In this document: positions 34,048 to 42,142 of the stretch, piece after piece
Numbering within the stretch: position 1 is the stretch's first letter
Layout of the letters: every line of letters begins with the position of its first letter
NCBI RefSeq assembly: GCF_900100015.1
Contig: NZ_FNDD01000040.1
Coordinates: 1-42,142, forward strand
Length of the DNA: 42,142 nucleotides
Origin: Vibrio xiamenensis
GTDB taxonomy: Bacteria; Pseudomonadota; Gammaproteobacteria; Enterobacterales; Vibrionaceae
Direction of reading: 5' to 3'
Position numbers and translations under genes: made by a program
The notes under the pieces: model-generated
What the model saw: only the letters and a program-made list of their open reading frames with translations
Databases searched by the model: none
Told to the model about the DNA's origin: nothing

Positions 34048-34193
34048 AAACTCACCCATAAATAAACTGTTAATGTATTTGTCAGTATAAATTCAGCCTA
34101 GTTAGATAGCTTGAGTTAAGCAACCTTATCAGAACAGACTGACACATGTTTAAGCGCCGCTAACGCAGAAGATTAAACTTTAGATTGGATAGT

Positions 34194-34817
34194 ATGAAGC
34201 TTATGTTACTAAATTATGACAATTACGCCGGGTTGATATTTGATATGGACGGCACTCTGATCGACACCATGCCAGCTCATCTAGCCTCTTGGCAGCAAGC
34301 TGCTGAAAAATATAGTTTTCCATACGATAAAGCTTGGCTACATAGCCGTGGTGGTATGCCAAGTCGTAAAATTATCGAAGAGCTTAATCAGTTACATGGT
34401 TTGAATTTAGATGCCGAACAAGTGGCGCAATTTAAGATGCAAACCTTCGCTGAGCTGGAAGATACCGGTGAACTGATTGAATCGACGAACCAAGTGCTCA
34501 ATCGTTATGTGGGCAAAAAGCCTATCGCGGTAGGCACAGGCAGTCAGCGTGTAAGTGCCATCATGCTGCTTAAAAACAACGGCATTTTGAAAAAGCTGGA
34601 TGCAGTGGTGACGGCCAATGATGTGGAAAATCACAAGCCAAATCCGGATACGTTCTTGCTCGCTGCAGAGCAAATTCACGTTCCAGCGACGCAATGTTTG
34701 GTATTTGAAGATACGCATTTGGGAATGCAAGCTGCTCACGCCGCAGGGATGGATTGCGTGTTAGTCGATGGCGATAACTTGAGTTTTCATCCATGCCAAC
34801 CCGTGAGCGAGCAATAA
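34194..34817 (+). CDS. yqaB: HAD-family sugar-phosphate phosphatase (YqaB-like)
   Basis: 207 residues from the ATG at 34194; a TTG three codons upstream and an ATG three codons downstream are alternatives, and no start has a strong ribosome site. It is a close match in wording to E. coli YqaB, a fructose-1-phosphate/6-phosphogluconate phosphatase: YAGLIFDMDGTLIDTMPAH (motif I, nucleophile and acid Asp), AVGTGSQRVSAIMLL (motif II), VTANDVENHKPNPDTFLLAAE (motif III Lys) and CLVFEDTHLGMQAAHAAGMD (motif IV). The C1 cap helix lies between motifs I and II. It stands alone between the chemoreceptor (divergent) and a terminator. Confidence 0.88.
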   Translation: MKLMLLNYDNYAGLIFDMDGTLIDTMPAHLASWQQAAEKYSFPYDKAWLHSRGGMPSRKIIEELNQLHGLNLDAEQVAQFKMQTFAELEDTGELIESTNQVLNRYVGKKPIAVGTGSQRVSAIMLLKNNGILKKLDAVVTANDVENHKPNPDTFLLAAEQIHVPATQCLVFEDTHLGMQAAHAAGMDCVLVDGDNLSFHPCQPVSEQ

Positions 34818-34853
34818 GACCGCTCACGGGTTTGGTTGGATTTGAAGGAATAG

Positions 34854-34879
34854 AAAAGAGCCGCGAATGCGGCTCTTTT
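34854..34879. terminator. Bidirectional rho-independent terminator
   Basis: AAAAGAGCCGC (34854-34864) and GCGGCTCTTTT (34869-34879) form an 11-bp stem with a GAAT loop and a U-tract on each side. It serves the phosphatase gene and the converging FKBP gene. Confidence 0.92.
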
Positions 34880-34891
34880 TGGTATAGCGAG

Positions 34892-35365
34892 TTATTGGAT
34901 TTCTATTAACTCAACATCAAAAATCAGCGTTGCAGCGGGTGGAATAGGGCCCGTGCCTTTTTTACCGTAAGCCAGATTACTTGGAATGAACAGGCGGAAT
35001 TTGTCGCCCTCAACCATGTGAGTCAGGCCTTCTTGCCAGCCTTTGATCACTTGATTGACACCAAAGACAATCGGCTCTTTACGTTCAACCGAGCTATCAA
35101 ACACCGTACCGTCGATCAACGTACCGTGGTAGTGAACTTTAACGCGATCTTTTAGGCTTGGATGAACTGTGCCAGTGCCTTTTTCAAGCACTTGATACTG
35201 CAAACCGCTAGGCAGAGTGACCACGCCGTCTTTCTCTCCGTTTTCCGCTAAGAAGGCTTGGCCTTTTGCAAAGTTTTCATCTGCGGCTTTACCTGTGCTC
35301 CAAGTGCGGTAAATGAAAAAGCCCGCAAGGACTAAAATGACTATCGGGAGAATAATTTTCGACAT
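34892..35365 (-). CDS. Membrane-anchored FKBP-type peptidyl-prolyl isomerase
   Basis: 157 residues. An uncleaved N-terminal membrane anchor (about 3-20, ILPIVILVLAGFFIY) is followed by a short linker (GQAFLAENGEKDGVVTLPSGLQYQVL) and one FKBP domain (about 50-157). Active-site residues include VHYHGTLIDGTVFDSS, VIKGWQEGL with the pocket Trp, and the late LAYGKKGTGPIPPAATLIFDVEL. It accelerates proline isomerisation, presumably on the periplasmic side. It lies 23 bases downstream of a DsbA-like lipoprotein gene, and the two form an envelope-folding operon. Confidence 0.92.
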   Translation of the reverse strand: MSKIILPIVILVLAGFFIYRTWSTGKAADENFAKGQAFLAENGEKDGVVTLPSGLQYQVLEKGTGTVHPSLKDRVKVHYHGTLIDGTVFDSSVERKEPIVFGVNQVIKGWQEGLTHMVEGDKFRLFIPSNLAYGKKGTGPIPPAATLIFDVELIEIQ

Positions 35366-35388
35366 GGTTCCTATCCGTTGAATGTTGA

Positions 35389-36015
35389 TTAATGTTTGTG
35401 TAACAAGTAGTTAATGGTTTCTGCTAGCTCTTTAATATCATCGTGCCCAGAGGTCAAAACCTGGTAACGACCCGCAACGATAAAGGTTGGTACCGCTTGA
35501 ATCTGACCTTGTTCAGTGATCGCTTGAGCGATTTTTAAACGGCGACCCAAATCTTGTCTCTGCTTTTGGTCAAAGGCAGATGGCGATATTAAATTGTTGT
35601 CCGTAAACACTTTTTCAATCGCGGCTTGTTGCTGTTCTGGCGTCAAAGCGACGTTATCTTGAATCGCGGCAAACAGTGCGTCCATCAATTTTGCATCGGG
35701 TTTTTGACCGAGTTGCATCATTGCGCTGTAGTATACCATCGCTGCCGCTTTTGCACCTTCATTAAAGGTGACATGTACTTTGCCGACTTCTTGTTGCAGC
35801 GCCATTTCTAGCTCAGGTAAAACCGATTCCATTTTGCGGCAATGGCTGCAGGTAAGAGAGAAGATTTCTGCAACTGGTGCGATACGATAGGTGGCAAGGT
35901 TCGCCGGCAGAGTTGTAAATTGTTCGCCTTCTTTAGGCGTAAAGTCGTCGCTACAACCGAAAATCAATGCACAAGCACAAAAAGAGAGTAGCCAACGGGA
36001 GACGATATTTTTCAT
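35389..36015 (-). CDS. DsbA-like thioredoxin-fold lipoprotein
   Basis: 208 residues from the ATG at 36015; the upstream open frame looks non-coding. The signal peptide ends in a lipobox-like IFGC, so C21 is probably lipidated. The DsbA-type active site is C56-S-H-C59 in EIFSLTCSHCRKMESV, and the cis-Pro loop is VPTFIVAGRYQV. CSHC differs from the CPHC of classical DsbA, so redox potential and role (oxidase, reductase or isomerase) are uncertain. The membrane anchoring and the FKBP partner encoded downstream suggest work on envelope proteins. Confidence 0.9.
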   Translation of the reverse strand: MKNIVSRWLLSFCACALIFGCSDDFTPKEGEQFTTLPANLATYRIAPVAEIFSLTCSHCRKMESVLPELEMALQQEVGKVHVTFNEGAKAAAMVYYSAMMQLGQKPDAKLMDALFAAIQDNVALTPEQQQAAIEKVFTDNNLISPSAFDQKQRQDLGRRLKIAQAITEQGQIQAVPTFIVAGRYQVLTSGHDDIKELAETINYLLHKH

Positions 36016-36231
36016 TATGATGTTCTGTATGTTTAAAAGAGCCCGCATTCTAGCGGTTGAAACGCAAAGGAAAAAGCAGGCGAACTGCAAATATTCGGTG
36101 AATTCTCAACTCGATTGATATCGACATTGATGTTGAACAGCAAAATACAATTTTGTGAGCGCGGCAAGCTAAAGAAATACGCGGCTTGTCCGATACAGTA
36201 ACTGTCATATAAAAATGTTTACGGTGAGCCA

Positions 36232-36888
36232 ATGAAGTCGCTAGTGTTTCCTTTGATGTTACTGCTGTCGGGCTGTGTCAGCCTGCCGCCAGAAATGAAA
36301 TTGCTCGGTGAGCGCAATCTTTTGCACGTTGCGCCAAAAGATGAATACGCTTTGATGCATCCAGAGTGGGGCTATGCTCAAACGCCGCAAAAAGTGGCGG
36401 TTCGCGGTTTAACGCCGATGACGGCGAAAATCAGCAGCACCAAGCGTATGACTTCGCCAATGAAAACAGAAAATTACGACTCGCTGGAAAGCTTTTTGAT
36501 GAACAACGGCATCGATTACGAAGTGCTACCGGGTAATCATGTGATGGTGAAAGTCAAAGATATGATCAAGTTCAACACTGGCTCGGCGCGTGTTTCTCCG
36601 GAATCAAAACGCTGGCTTGAACAAGTGGGTCACTACATTGCTAACCAGCCGGGCATTGATATCGTGATCAACGGCCACACCGACAACACGGGGACGCCGA
36701 CTTATAATGACAAGCTATCTGAAATGCGCGCCGATGCAGTGAAAAATACCTTAATGAGCAGCTCGGTAATGCGCGATTCTATCTACACTCGCGGCTTTGG
36801 CGAATACGTGCCAGAATGCAGCAATCAAACTCGCATGGGTAAAGCATGCAACCGCCGCGTAGAAGTGATGTTTATCGTGTCTAATTAG
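36232..36888 (+). CDS. OmpA-family lipoprotein
   Basis: 218 residues. The signal peptide ends at LLSGC, so C15 should be lipidated. A middle region without a clear domain (about 20-105) is followed by an OmpA C-terminal peptidoglycan-binding domain (about 110-215). It carries IKFNTGSARVSPESKRWLEQ, the NGHTDNTGTPTYNDKLSEMRADAVKN core and FGEYVPECSNQTRMGKACNRRVEVMF. Asp and Arg residues that hold diaminopimelate are present. The lack of an N-terminal barrel makes it Pal-like and not a porin. It is divergent from the DsbA-like gene and monocistronic. Confidence 0.92.
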   Translation: MKSLVFPLMLLLSGCVSLPPEMKLLGERNLLHVAPKDEYALMHPEWGYAQTPQKVAVRGLTPMTAKISSTKRMTSPMKTENYDSLESFLMNNGIDYEVLPGNHVMVKVKDMIKFNTGSARVSPESKRWLEQVGHYIANQPGIDIVINGHTDNTGTPTYNDKLSEMRADAVKNTLMSSSVMRDSIYTRGFGEYVPECSNQTRMGKACNRRVEVMFIVSN

Positions 36889-36916
36889 GTTGGTTTTTTA
36901 TATGACGGATTAGGGG

Positions 36917-36940
36917 AGGCCAGCGGGAGCTGGCCTTTTT
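36917..36940 (+). terminator. Rho-independent terminator of the OmpA-family gene
   Basis: AGGCCAGC (36917-36924) and GCTGGCCT (36929-36936) form an 8-bp stem with a GGGA loop, followed by TTTT. It lies 28 bases after the stop codon. Confidence 0.88.
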
Positions 36941-37094
36941 GTATGTTGGTATTGTTTAGGGTTGTTACTCTCAACGCTACGTTAGCTTAACCAAACCTCG
37001 TTATTTCGATAGCTCAGCTACAGCTTGCCAAAAGTGAGTGTGAGTAAGCTGTTCAGTGTGCGTAATGTTTTCTGGGTTTTCATACCGCGCGATA

Positions 37095-38069
37095 TTAGCT
37101 TAGCGCTAACTCTGACCTAAACAGCTCATAAATGTAGCTTGATTCACTCGCCAATTGGAAAGTTTCATTGATCACGCCGCCAGCCATATGAGGATGACCA
37201 CCGCCGAACCCCACGCCGGAGTTATTAAGCACTCGTCTTACAATGTCTGCTACGTTATTTTGCTTACATTCAGAGCGAAGGGAGATAAAGGTTTTTTCTC
37301 TGTTTCTCGCACTGAGAATGACAATATCCAGCTCATCGACTGACAACAGGAAATCCCCCAATACACCTAGCATGTTCTTCGGACACCCTTCAGGTAAACT
37401 GGCAAATGCGCAATTTTTTTCTTTCCTCATGTTACTTAACATTGAGTCAAACAATTTAAGCTCTTGATATTCAATCTGATTCCGACAGATACGGTTAACC
37501 ATGTCCATGTCGGCGCTGAGTTGCAATTGGAGGAGCGCTTTAATGTCTGCTGGGCTAACGGCTCGTGTGAAGTTTGCGGTATCGAAACTTAAGCCGACGA
37601 GCAGCGCGGCGGCGACTCGCTTTGGAATAGGCAGGTCAAAGTGATTGAAATACTCGACCATAATGGTTGCGGTAGAGCCATAGTGTGGGCGAATGTCTTG
37701 ATAGGCGACAAAACTCGGCGCTTTCACTTGGTGATGGTCGATGACACCCACTTCAATCCCAGGAAGATCGGTAACATTCTTCTCACCAATACAGCCATCA
37801 ACGACAATGATTTTGTCGCTTGGTTTAAGGCCAAGGAGATGAGATTTAGTAATGGGAATATCGAGCCAATCGATTAAATTGCGTAAAGAGACTCTGTCGA
37901 TAAAGCCTTGATAAGTAATAAAAGGTGCGAATCCTTGTTTCTTGAGCAGGTAAGCTAAAGCAAATGCTGATCCTATCGCATCATGATCTGGGAAATCATG
38001 AGCCTGAACGATGATTCGAGAGCAGCCTGTTAAACTTGCTAATAATCGGTCAAACTTTTCTAATGACAT
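37095..38069 (-). CDS. DHH/DHHA1-family phosphoesterase (NrnA-like)
   Basis: 324 residues. Motif I is QAHDFPDHDAIGSA (H24, D28, D30), motif II is IIVVDGCIG (D91) and motif III is the namesake DHH, D111-H113 in GVIDHHQVK. A C-terminal DHHA1 domain ends with VGFGGGHPHMAGG, which binds substrate. Relatives degrade short oligoribonucleotides (nanoRNA), cyclic-dinucleotide breakdown products (pGpG, pApA) or pAp. Which of these is used here cannot be read from sequence. Gamma-proteobacteria normally rely on Orn for nanoRNA, so a secondary role is plausible. It is monocistronic, convergent with the OmpA-family gene and next to an accessory block. Confidence 0.88.
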   Translation of the reverse strand: MSLEKFDRLLASLTGCSRIIVQAHDFPDHDAIGSAFALAYLLKKQGFAPFITYQGFIDRVSLRNLIDWLDIPITKSHLLGLKPSDKIIVVDGCIGEKNVTDLPGIEVGVIDHHQVKAPSFVAYQDIRPHYGSTATIMVEYFNHFDLPIPKRVAAALLVGLSFDTANFTRAVSPADIKALLQLQLSADMDMVNRICRNQIEYQELKLFDSMLSNMRKEKNCAFASLPEGCPKNMLGVLGDFLLSVDELDIVILSARNREKTFISLRSECKQNNVADIVRRVLNNSGVGFGGGHPHMAGGVINETFQLASESSYIYELFRSELALS

Positions 38070-38288
38070 TTTCGGTTGCCTCTCCGCTAGCTAGCCAACT
38101 CTGCGAGCGATAATTGTATATGTATTTGGTATGTATGAAACAAATTTAAGTAGTTAAATTTAAAGATGAATTAAATAACCTTGCAGACAATTTCGCAATG
38201 CCTAATCAAGCTTTACAGTAATAATGTTGATAGACTTCTCATTATAAAATTCTACCGTTCATTGGCGGTCAGTTTTGGTGAGGTGAGT

Positions 38289-38506
38289 TTGTATGATGCG
38301 CTAATACTTTTTCGATTTCTTTATGTTCTGCGAACGCGTACTAGTTCATTTTGTTGGTGAAAAGAAGCTAAACGCTTTTGGATACCGTTGGTGGTTTGAC
38401 TCGTTTGCTTTGTAGATGCGTAATGAGTTAGCTGTTTTGTATGATGCGCCAAACGCCAATCGATCTCTTTATATTCTGCGAACGCGCACCAGTCACTCTT
38501 TGCTGG
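38289..38506 (+). repeat. Partial direct repeat of a dispersed element
   Basis: About 70 bases starting TTGTATGATGCG occur at 38289 and again at 38437, sharing CTGCGAACGCG and other blocks with scattered substitutions. The second copy runs directly into the inverted-repeat arm at 38504. The 868-base gap between the DHH gene and the NTPase gene therefore consists mostly of repeat material plus a decayed small gene. From 38070 to 38288 I see only an AT-rich upstream region. Confidence 0.75.
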
Positions 38507-38614
38507 CACAAAGAGTAACCAGAAATGCCCTTTGTCCTTTGATGCTGTCCGGCACAGTTTTACGCGTTCCCGACGCGGAAAACCTAAAAATTCATCCCTG
38601 AATTTTTGCCTAAT
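38504..38614 (+). repeat. Left arm of a ~110-bp inverted repeat flanking the NTPase gene
   Basis: This segment matches the reverse complement of 42033-42142 with about six substitutions and one single-base indel. It contains the blocks TGCTGTCCGGCAC and CGTTCCCGACGCGGAAAACC and a small palindrome AAAAATTCA...TGAATTTTT. No transposase or terminal target duplication is visible, so it looks like a dispersed intergenic repeat and not an IS end. Confidence 0.9.
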
Positions 38615-38675
38615 ATATTGGCAATAACCCTGACTCTATAAAACGATTTTGCCCCGAAATGTGTTTAGGAGTTGG

Positions 38676-38849
38676 ATGATTACTATTACTTTGAATAATT
38701 TTGCGACCGAACAAAATTTTACAACGGCTTGTTGCAGAATTAGATCAGTGGACTGTTAGGCAAATCACCTCTGCCCTTCCGAATCTACACCAATAGAGCT
38801 TTTGGAAGAAGCTAAAGATGGCTCTATTTAGCTCTACAGAGAAGTATAA
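38676..38849 (+). pseudogene. Possible decayed small gene
   Basis: An ATG at 38676 has AGGAG six bases upstream and opens MITITLNNFATEQ. After a +1 shift near 38713 the neighbouring frame reads KILQRLVAELDQWTVRQITSALP. Near 38790 the first frame resumes with PIELLEEAKDGSI, then one stop and LYREV. The pieces look like one amphipathic small protein of about 55-60 residues broken by two compensating indels and a stop. I do not recognise the family. Chance is possible because each piece is short. Confidence 0.3.
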
Positions 38850-38937
38850 ACTTCTATGTTTCAAGAAAATAGCATTTCTATGTTACGATGTGCTTGTTAG
38901 TTAGGGACAATTACTAGGTTAGCGTGGAAGGTAATAA

Positions 38938-41883
38938 ATGCTTAGTATCGATGAAGCTGAAACAAAGTTTGAAACAATCTATTCTGAAGTTATCAATAAT
39001 CTTGGCTCTATCGCTAGCGAGGAAGACTCAAAAATTCAAATTATAAATAGAATTTTTACAGAGTGTTTAGGCTGGGGATTTAGTGATATTAAAGCTGAGA
39101 CTAAACATGAAAATGGGTTCTCCGACTACATCTTTCGTGCATGTGATACCCCTCAATTTGTTGTTGAAGCGAAGAGAGTAGGAAGGCTAGATGTAGAAGT
39201 TGCTAAAAGAGATGCCATAAAATACCTCAAACTTAGCGGCTCTGCCCTCAAAAAATGTAATGATGGGATTGATCAAGCATTTAGTTATGCTTCTCCGAAT
39301 GGCCTACCTCTTGCTGTTCTAACTGATGGTTTAATATGGGTTATTTTTAAAACACATATTCCTGGAGAGAATTATAAGAATAAACAAGGTATTGTTTTCC
39401 CGTCGCTTGAAGCAATAAAAAATGATTTTAGCTCATTTTTTGAATTATTATCAAGATCTAATGTCGAGAATAGGGTATTTAACTCAATATTTGATGATGT
39501 TCATCATAACAGGATATTGATAAGCCATAACCTAAAAGCTCCTATAGATGATACAGAAATAAAACTAACAAAAAGGTCAGATATTGCTTATGACCTAGAA
39601 AAGGTTTTTGCGAATTTCTTTGAGAGATTATCAGGAGATGATGACGATGACATGATGGTAGAATGTTTTGTGGAGTCTCATGAAAGCCGTATTGCTGATT
39701 ACTCTCTAGAAAAAATAACCACCAGTGTATTAGGAAACCTCTCTCGTGAAAAAAACAATGTGGATGGAGAACTGTCTAGAATAATATCCAATACCATTGA
39801 ATCAGAAAATATAGGTGAGTCAGAACAATCTATTTTCATTGTTGGGCCTACAGGTTCTGGTAAAACGACATTTTTAGAGCGATTTTTTAGTAAAACTCTT
39901 TCGAAAACGATTAGAGATAAGTGTATTGTTCTAAATGTTAACTGCTTAGATGCATCAGGTGATGAGCAGACAATCGTAAATTGGATGATAGAAAGACTGA
40001 TTGTTCAATTAGAATCTCAATTATATGCTGATGGAATACCAACTTGGGATGACTTACGAGGCTTATACCATGGTCAATATCTTAGGAGAGTTAGAGGGGT
40101 AGATAAAGAACTATATGAAACAGATAAATCGGCATTTAAAATTAAGTTTGGTGAATTTTTAGAGAATGAAGTAGAAAAAGACAGGGAAGGTTATTTAAAT
40201 AGAATTTTAAAAGATGTCTTGAACAATAGGCATATGCTGCCAATTATCGTCATAGATAATACAGATGAATTTTCTTTAGAATTTAAAACTAGAATATTCC
40301 AATTATCTAATTCGATAAAGAGAGAAATTAAACACTGTATGCTATTTTTCCCTGTTACGGATAAATCAGCCTGGATTTTTTCTAAAACTGATATATTTAG
40401 CATTCATCAATCTCGGTCTTTTTTCCTTCCAACTCCGTCGCCAAAAGAAGTTTTTAGAAAGAGAATCAACTACATAAATGGAAAGCTGTCTTCACCATCT
40501 TCAGAGGACGACAAGAAGCTCTACTTTTCTAAAAAAGGTATTGGTATATCGATTACAGATATTAATAGCTTTGCGAAAGTAATTGAAGATGTATTTGTCA
40601 ATCATGATTATACATCTAAAACACTGGGTGAACTTACCAACTTTAATATACGAAGAACTCTCTTGCTATCTCAGAGGGTTATTACCTCACCGATCATAAG
40701 GATCGAAGATTTAATAAAATCTTATATTTCTGGAAATATGGTTACCACCAATTTCACTAAGTTTATAGAAGCATTGATTTTGGGGGATTACACCGTATAT
40801 AAGCAAGGTGATGCTCCAGAAATATGTCCTATATTCTGTGTTTCTGGTGGTTATATTCAATCGCCATTATTGAAATTAAGAGTTCTATCATTGCTAAAAG
40901 CTACACAGCAAGGGAATAGGTCTATTGAAGACAAGCACTTAACAGTTCCTTCAATAATCAGCTATTTCGATACCATGGGTGTTCATGAAGCAACTATAGA
41001 GCATACATTAATAGAGCTTTTCGAATTGGGTTTAATTGAGCCATATGATTTATCGATGAGTAGCTTGTCTAATAATCAAAGATTTACAATATCTTATAAA
41101 GGTAGTTCCCATCTGCAATTGGCATCTAGAAACAGTGTATATTTCTACCAGATGGCGCTAACAACACCGATCGATTGCTCTGATACTTCTGAAAAAATTA
41201 GGTCTACTTATAAGGCTAATATTAGGTTTATTGAAAAAGTAAATAGAATTAAGAATATATTTTCAGACTACTTAATCAAAGAGGATATAAAGTATATATC
41301 TGAACCTAATCATTCAGAAAAGTATGAGCATCAAGTGTTGATGATAAAAAATATATCTGGTTTTGGCAGTCGAAAAGCTCCAGAAGATGAATTGGTATCG
41401 ACTTTCGGTGATTACTATAAGAAAGGGACGATTTTACGAGGTGTAGATGCAGTGGTTGACGCATTTGATGTAAATGACAAGAGTGGTTTTGCGAATGTGG
41501 CAAATTATGAAGAAAGCGTCTATTTTAATCTAATGCAGTTAAAAAGCTTAGGTGTTGAATTTGTACATGATGGTGATATTTTAAGATGTGATATTGCCAG
41601 AGGAGATAATGGAATATATATAGAGAGAGTCCATTATGTTCTTGATAACAAAGAAGATAGAATTGTAGATGATTGCATTATAACCAAAGTCTTTTCTCAT
41701 AGAGGATATGGGTTTTGTAAGTTTGGTTCTTCTGATCAGGACGCTTTCTTTCACAAAACAATATTTGATGAAACAACAAGAAAAATACTGTCTGAGGGGT
41801 TTAAATTTAGAGCAGAAATTATACCTGGGCAGAAAGGAGACTATCAGGTAAGAATGGTGATACCTGATATAAGCGCTAACTGA
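38938..41883 (+). CDS. HsdR_N-like nuclease / P-loop NTPase / cold-shock domain fusion protein
   Basis: 981 residues; the start is preceded by GGAAGG. The N-terminal ~140 residues resemble the type I restriction HsdR_N fold: E54, D63 (FSDYIF), E77-A-K79 (FVVEAKR) and Q113 (DQAFSYA) form a PD-(D/E)XK site, followed by LAVLTDGLIWVIF. A linker with a DDDDD run precedes a P-loop domain with Walker A GPTGSGKTT (303-311) and Walker B LPIIVIDNTDEF (434-445), like STAND/KAP-type defence NTPases. A long helical region (about 500-880) follows. Residues ~909-976 read as a cold-shock domain: HRGYGFCKFG (RNP1-like) and DAFFHKT (RNP2-like), with EIIPGQKGDYQVRMV at the end. The AT-rich gene is alone, bracketed by inverted repeats. 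A stand-alone nucleic-acid-triggered defence role is inferred. Confidence 0.85.
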   Translation: MLSIDEAETKFETIYSEVINNLGSIASEEDSKIQIINRIFTECLGWGFSDIKAETKHENGFSDYIFRACDTPQFVVEAKRVGRLDVEVAKRDAIKYLKLSGSALKKCNDGIDQAFSYASPNGLPLAVLTDGLIWVIFKTHIPGENYKNKQGIVFPSLEAIKNDFSSFFELLSRSNVENRVFNSIFDDVHHNRILISHNLKAPIDDTEIKLTKRSDIAYDLEKVFANFFERLSGDDDDDMMVECFVESHESRIADYSLEKITTSVLGNLSREKNNVDGELSRIISNTIESENIGESEQSIFIVGPTGSGKTTFLERFFSKTLSKTIRDKCIVLNVNCLDASGDEQTIVNWMIERLIVQLESQLYADGIPTWDDLRGLYHGQYLRRVRGVDKELYETDKSAFKIKFGEFLENEVEKDREGYLNRILKDVLNNRHMLPIIVIDNTDEFSLEFKTRIFQLSNSIKREIKHCMLFFPVTDKSAWIFSKTDIFSIHQSRSFFLPTPSPKEVFRKRINYINGKLSSPSSEDDKKLYFSKKGIGISITDINSFAKVIEDVFVNHDYTSKTLGELTNFNIRRTLLLSQRVITSPIIRIEDLIKSYISGNMVTTNFTKFIEALILGDYTVYKQGDAPEICPIFCVSGGYIQSPLLKLRVLSLLKATQQGNRSIEDKHLTVPSIISYFDTMGVHEATIEHTLIELFELGLIEPYDLSMSSLSNNQRFTISYKGSSHLQLASRNSVYFYQMALTTPIDCSDTSEKIRSTYKANIRFIEKVNRIKNIFSDYLIKEDIKYISEPNHSEKYEHQVLMIKNISGFGSRKAPEDELVSTFGDYYKKGTILRGVDAVVDAFDVNDKSGFANVANYEESVYFNLMQLKSLGVEFVHDGDILRCDIARGDNGIYIERVHYVLDNKEDRIVDDCIITKVFSHRGYGFCKFGSSDQDAFFHKTIFDETTRKILSEGFKFRAEIIPGQKGDYQVRMVIPDISAN

Positions 41884-41969
41884 AAACATAATTAACAGCC
41901 TAGACAAGTAGCTAGAGTTAAGGATCTTCTAGTTTGTATTTGCGTTACTTTTCTTAATCTATAGTACCT

Positions 41970-41993
41970 GAGCTAGACTGTTTGCTCTAGCTC
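41970..41993 (+). terminator. Hairpin downstream of the NTPase gene
   Basis: GAGCTAGA (41970-41977) and TCTAGCTC (41986-41993) form a perfect 8-bp stem with an 8-base loop, 86 bases after the stop codon. It is followed by ATTTCTG, only a weak U-tract. It is a possible terminator for the accessory gene. Confidence 0.5.
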
Positions 41994-42032
41994 ATTTCTG
42001 TCCAAAAACGCGTTAGCGAATAGCCCTAATAA

Positions 42033-42142
42033 ATTAGGCAAAAATTCAGGACGAATTTTTAGGTTTTCCGCGTCGGGAACGCGTAAAACCGTGCCGGACA
42101 GCACCAGAGAACAAAAGGCATTTCTGGTTACTCTTTGTGCCA
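42033..42142 (-). repeat. Right arm of the ~110-bp inverted repeat (continues past the window)
   Basis: This is the reverse complement of 38504-38614 with about six substitutions and one single-base gap. The match is still perfect at the last base of the window, so the element extends beyond it. By symmetry, the next bases should be the complement of the left-hand sequence before 38504. Confidence 0.9.

Noticed and set aside
38416..38601. 61-codon open frame upstream of the NTPase gene
   Set aside because: It lies entirely inside the dispersed repeat, and the copy at the right end is inverted. Such frames in repeats are spurious, and there is no ribosome binding site.
38504..42142. Insertion sequence or transposon with ~110-bp terminal repeats
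   Set aside because: No transposase or integrase is encoded between the arms, no target-site duplication is seen, and the left arm continues into further repeat material.

Overview
The window reads as a gamma-proteobacterial chromosome segment, most likely from a Vibrio or close relative. That assignment is an inference from remembered family resemblance: a YqaB-like phosphatase, a BatABD-type operon, a RutR-like regulator with a DUF5718 partner, an HBM-type chemoreceptor and moderate GC in the core genes. No rRNA, tRNA, CRISPR array or recognisable transposase was seen.

Layout from left to right. 1-4900: a polar amino-acid ABC transporter (binding protein, permease, ATPase; leftward), then a trans-sulfuration-family PLP enzyme divergent from an Lrp/AsnC regulator. 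4900-6660: an AT-rich insert with a tightly coupled pair, a 109-residue WYL-like protein and a Shedu-type (DUF4263) nuclease. 6700-19906: a long leftward purine-catabolism region. It encodes a BMP-type nucleobase/nucleoside transporter (ATPase, two permeases, binding protein), xanthine dehydrogenase XdhABC, OHCU decarboxylase, HIU hydrolase, guanine deaminase and the membrane urate oxidase PuuD with its cytochrome c tail. Together they can take imported guanine or xanthine through urate to (S)-allantoin; no allantoinase is present here. A RutR-like TetR regulator and a DUF5718 protein are divergent from it. Three sites resembling the E. coli RutR box lie in front of the ATPase, the binding protein and xdhA, which suggests one regulon.

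21789-32228: a LysR regulator divergent from a serine-type sulfatase, followed by its radical-SAM maturase. The maturase runs directly into a six-gene moxR-DUF58-DUF4381-batA-batB-batD operon. 32278-38069: housekeeping and accessory genes: an HBM-type chemoreceptor, a YqaB-like HAD phosphatase, a lipoprotein DsbA-like thioredoxin with a membrane-anchored FKBP, an OmpA-like lipoprotein and a DHH-family phosphoesterase.

38290-42142: an AT-rich accessory block. A single 981-residue protein joins an HsdR_N-like PD-(D/E)XK nuclease domain, a P-loop NTPase and a C-terminal cold-shock domain. It is bracketed by two ~110-bp inverted copies of a dispersed repeat, with a decayed small gene in front. 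This protein and the Shedu/WYL-like pair are the best candidates for undescribed defence systems. Start sites were chosen by ribosome-binding-site position and family alignment from memory; no searches could be run.
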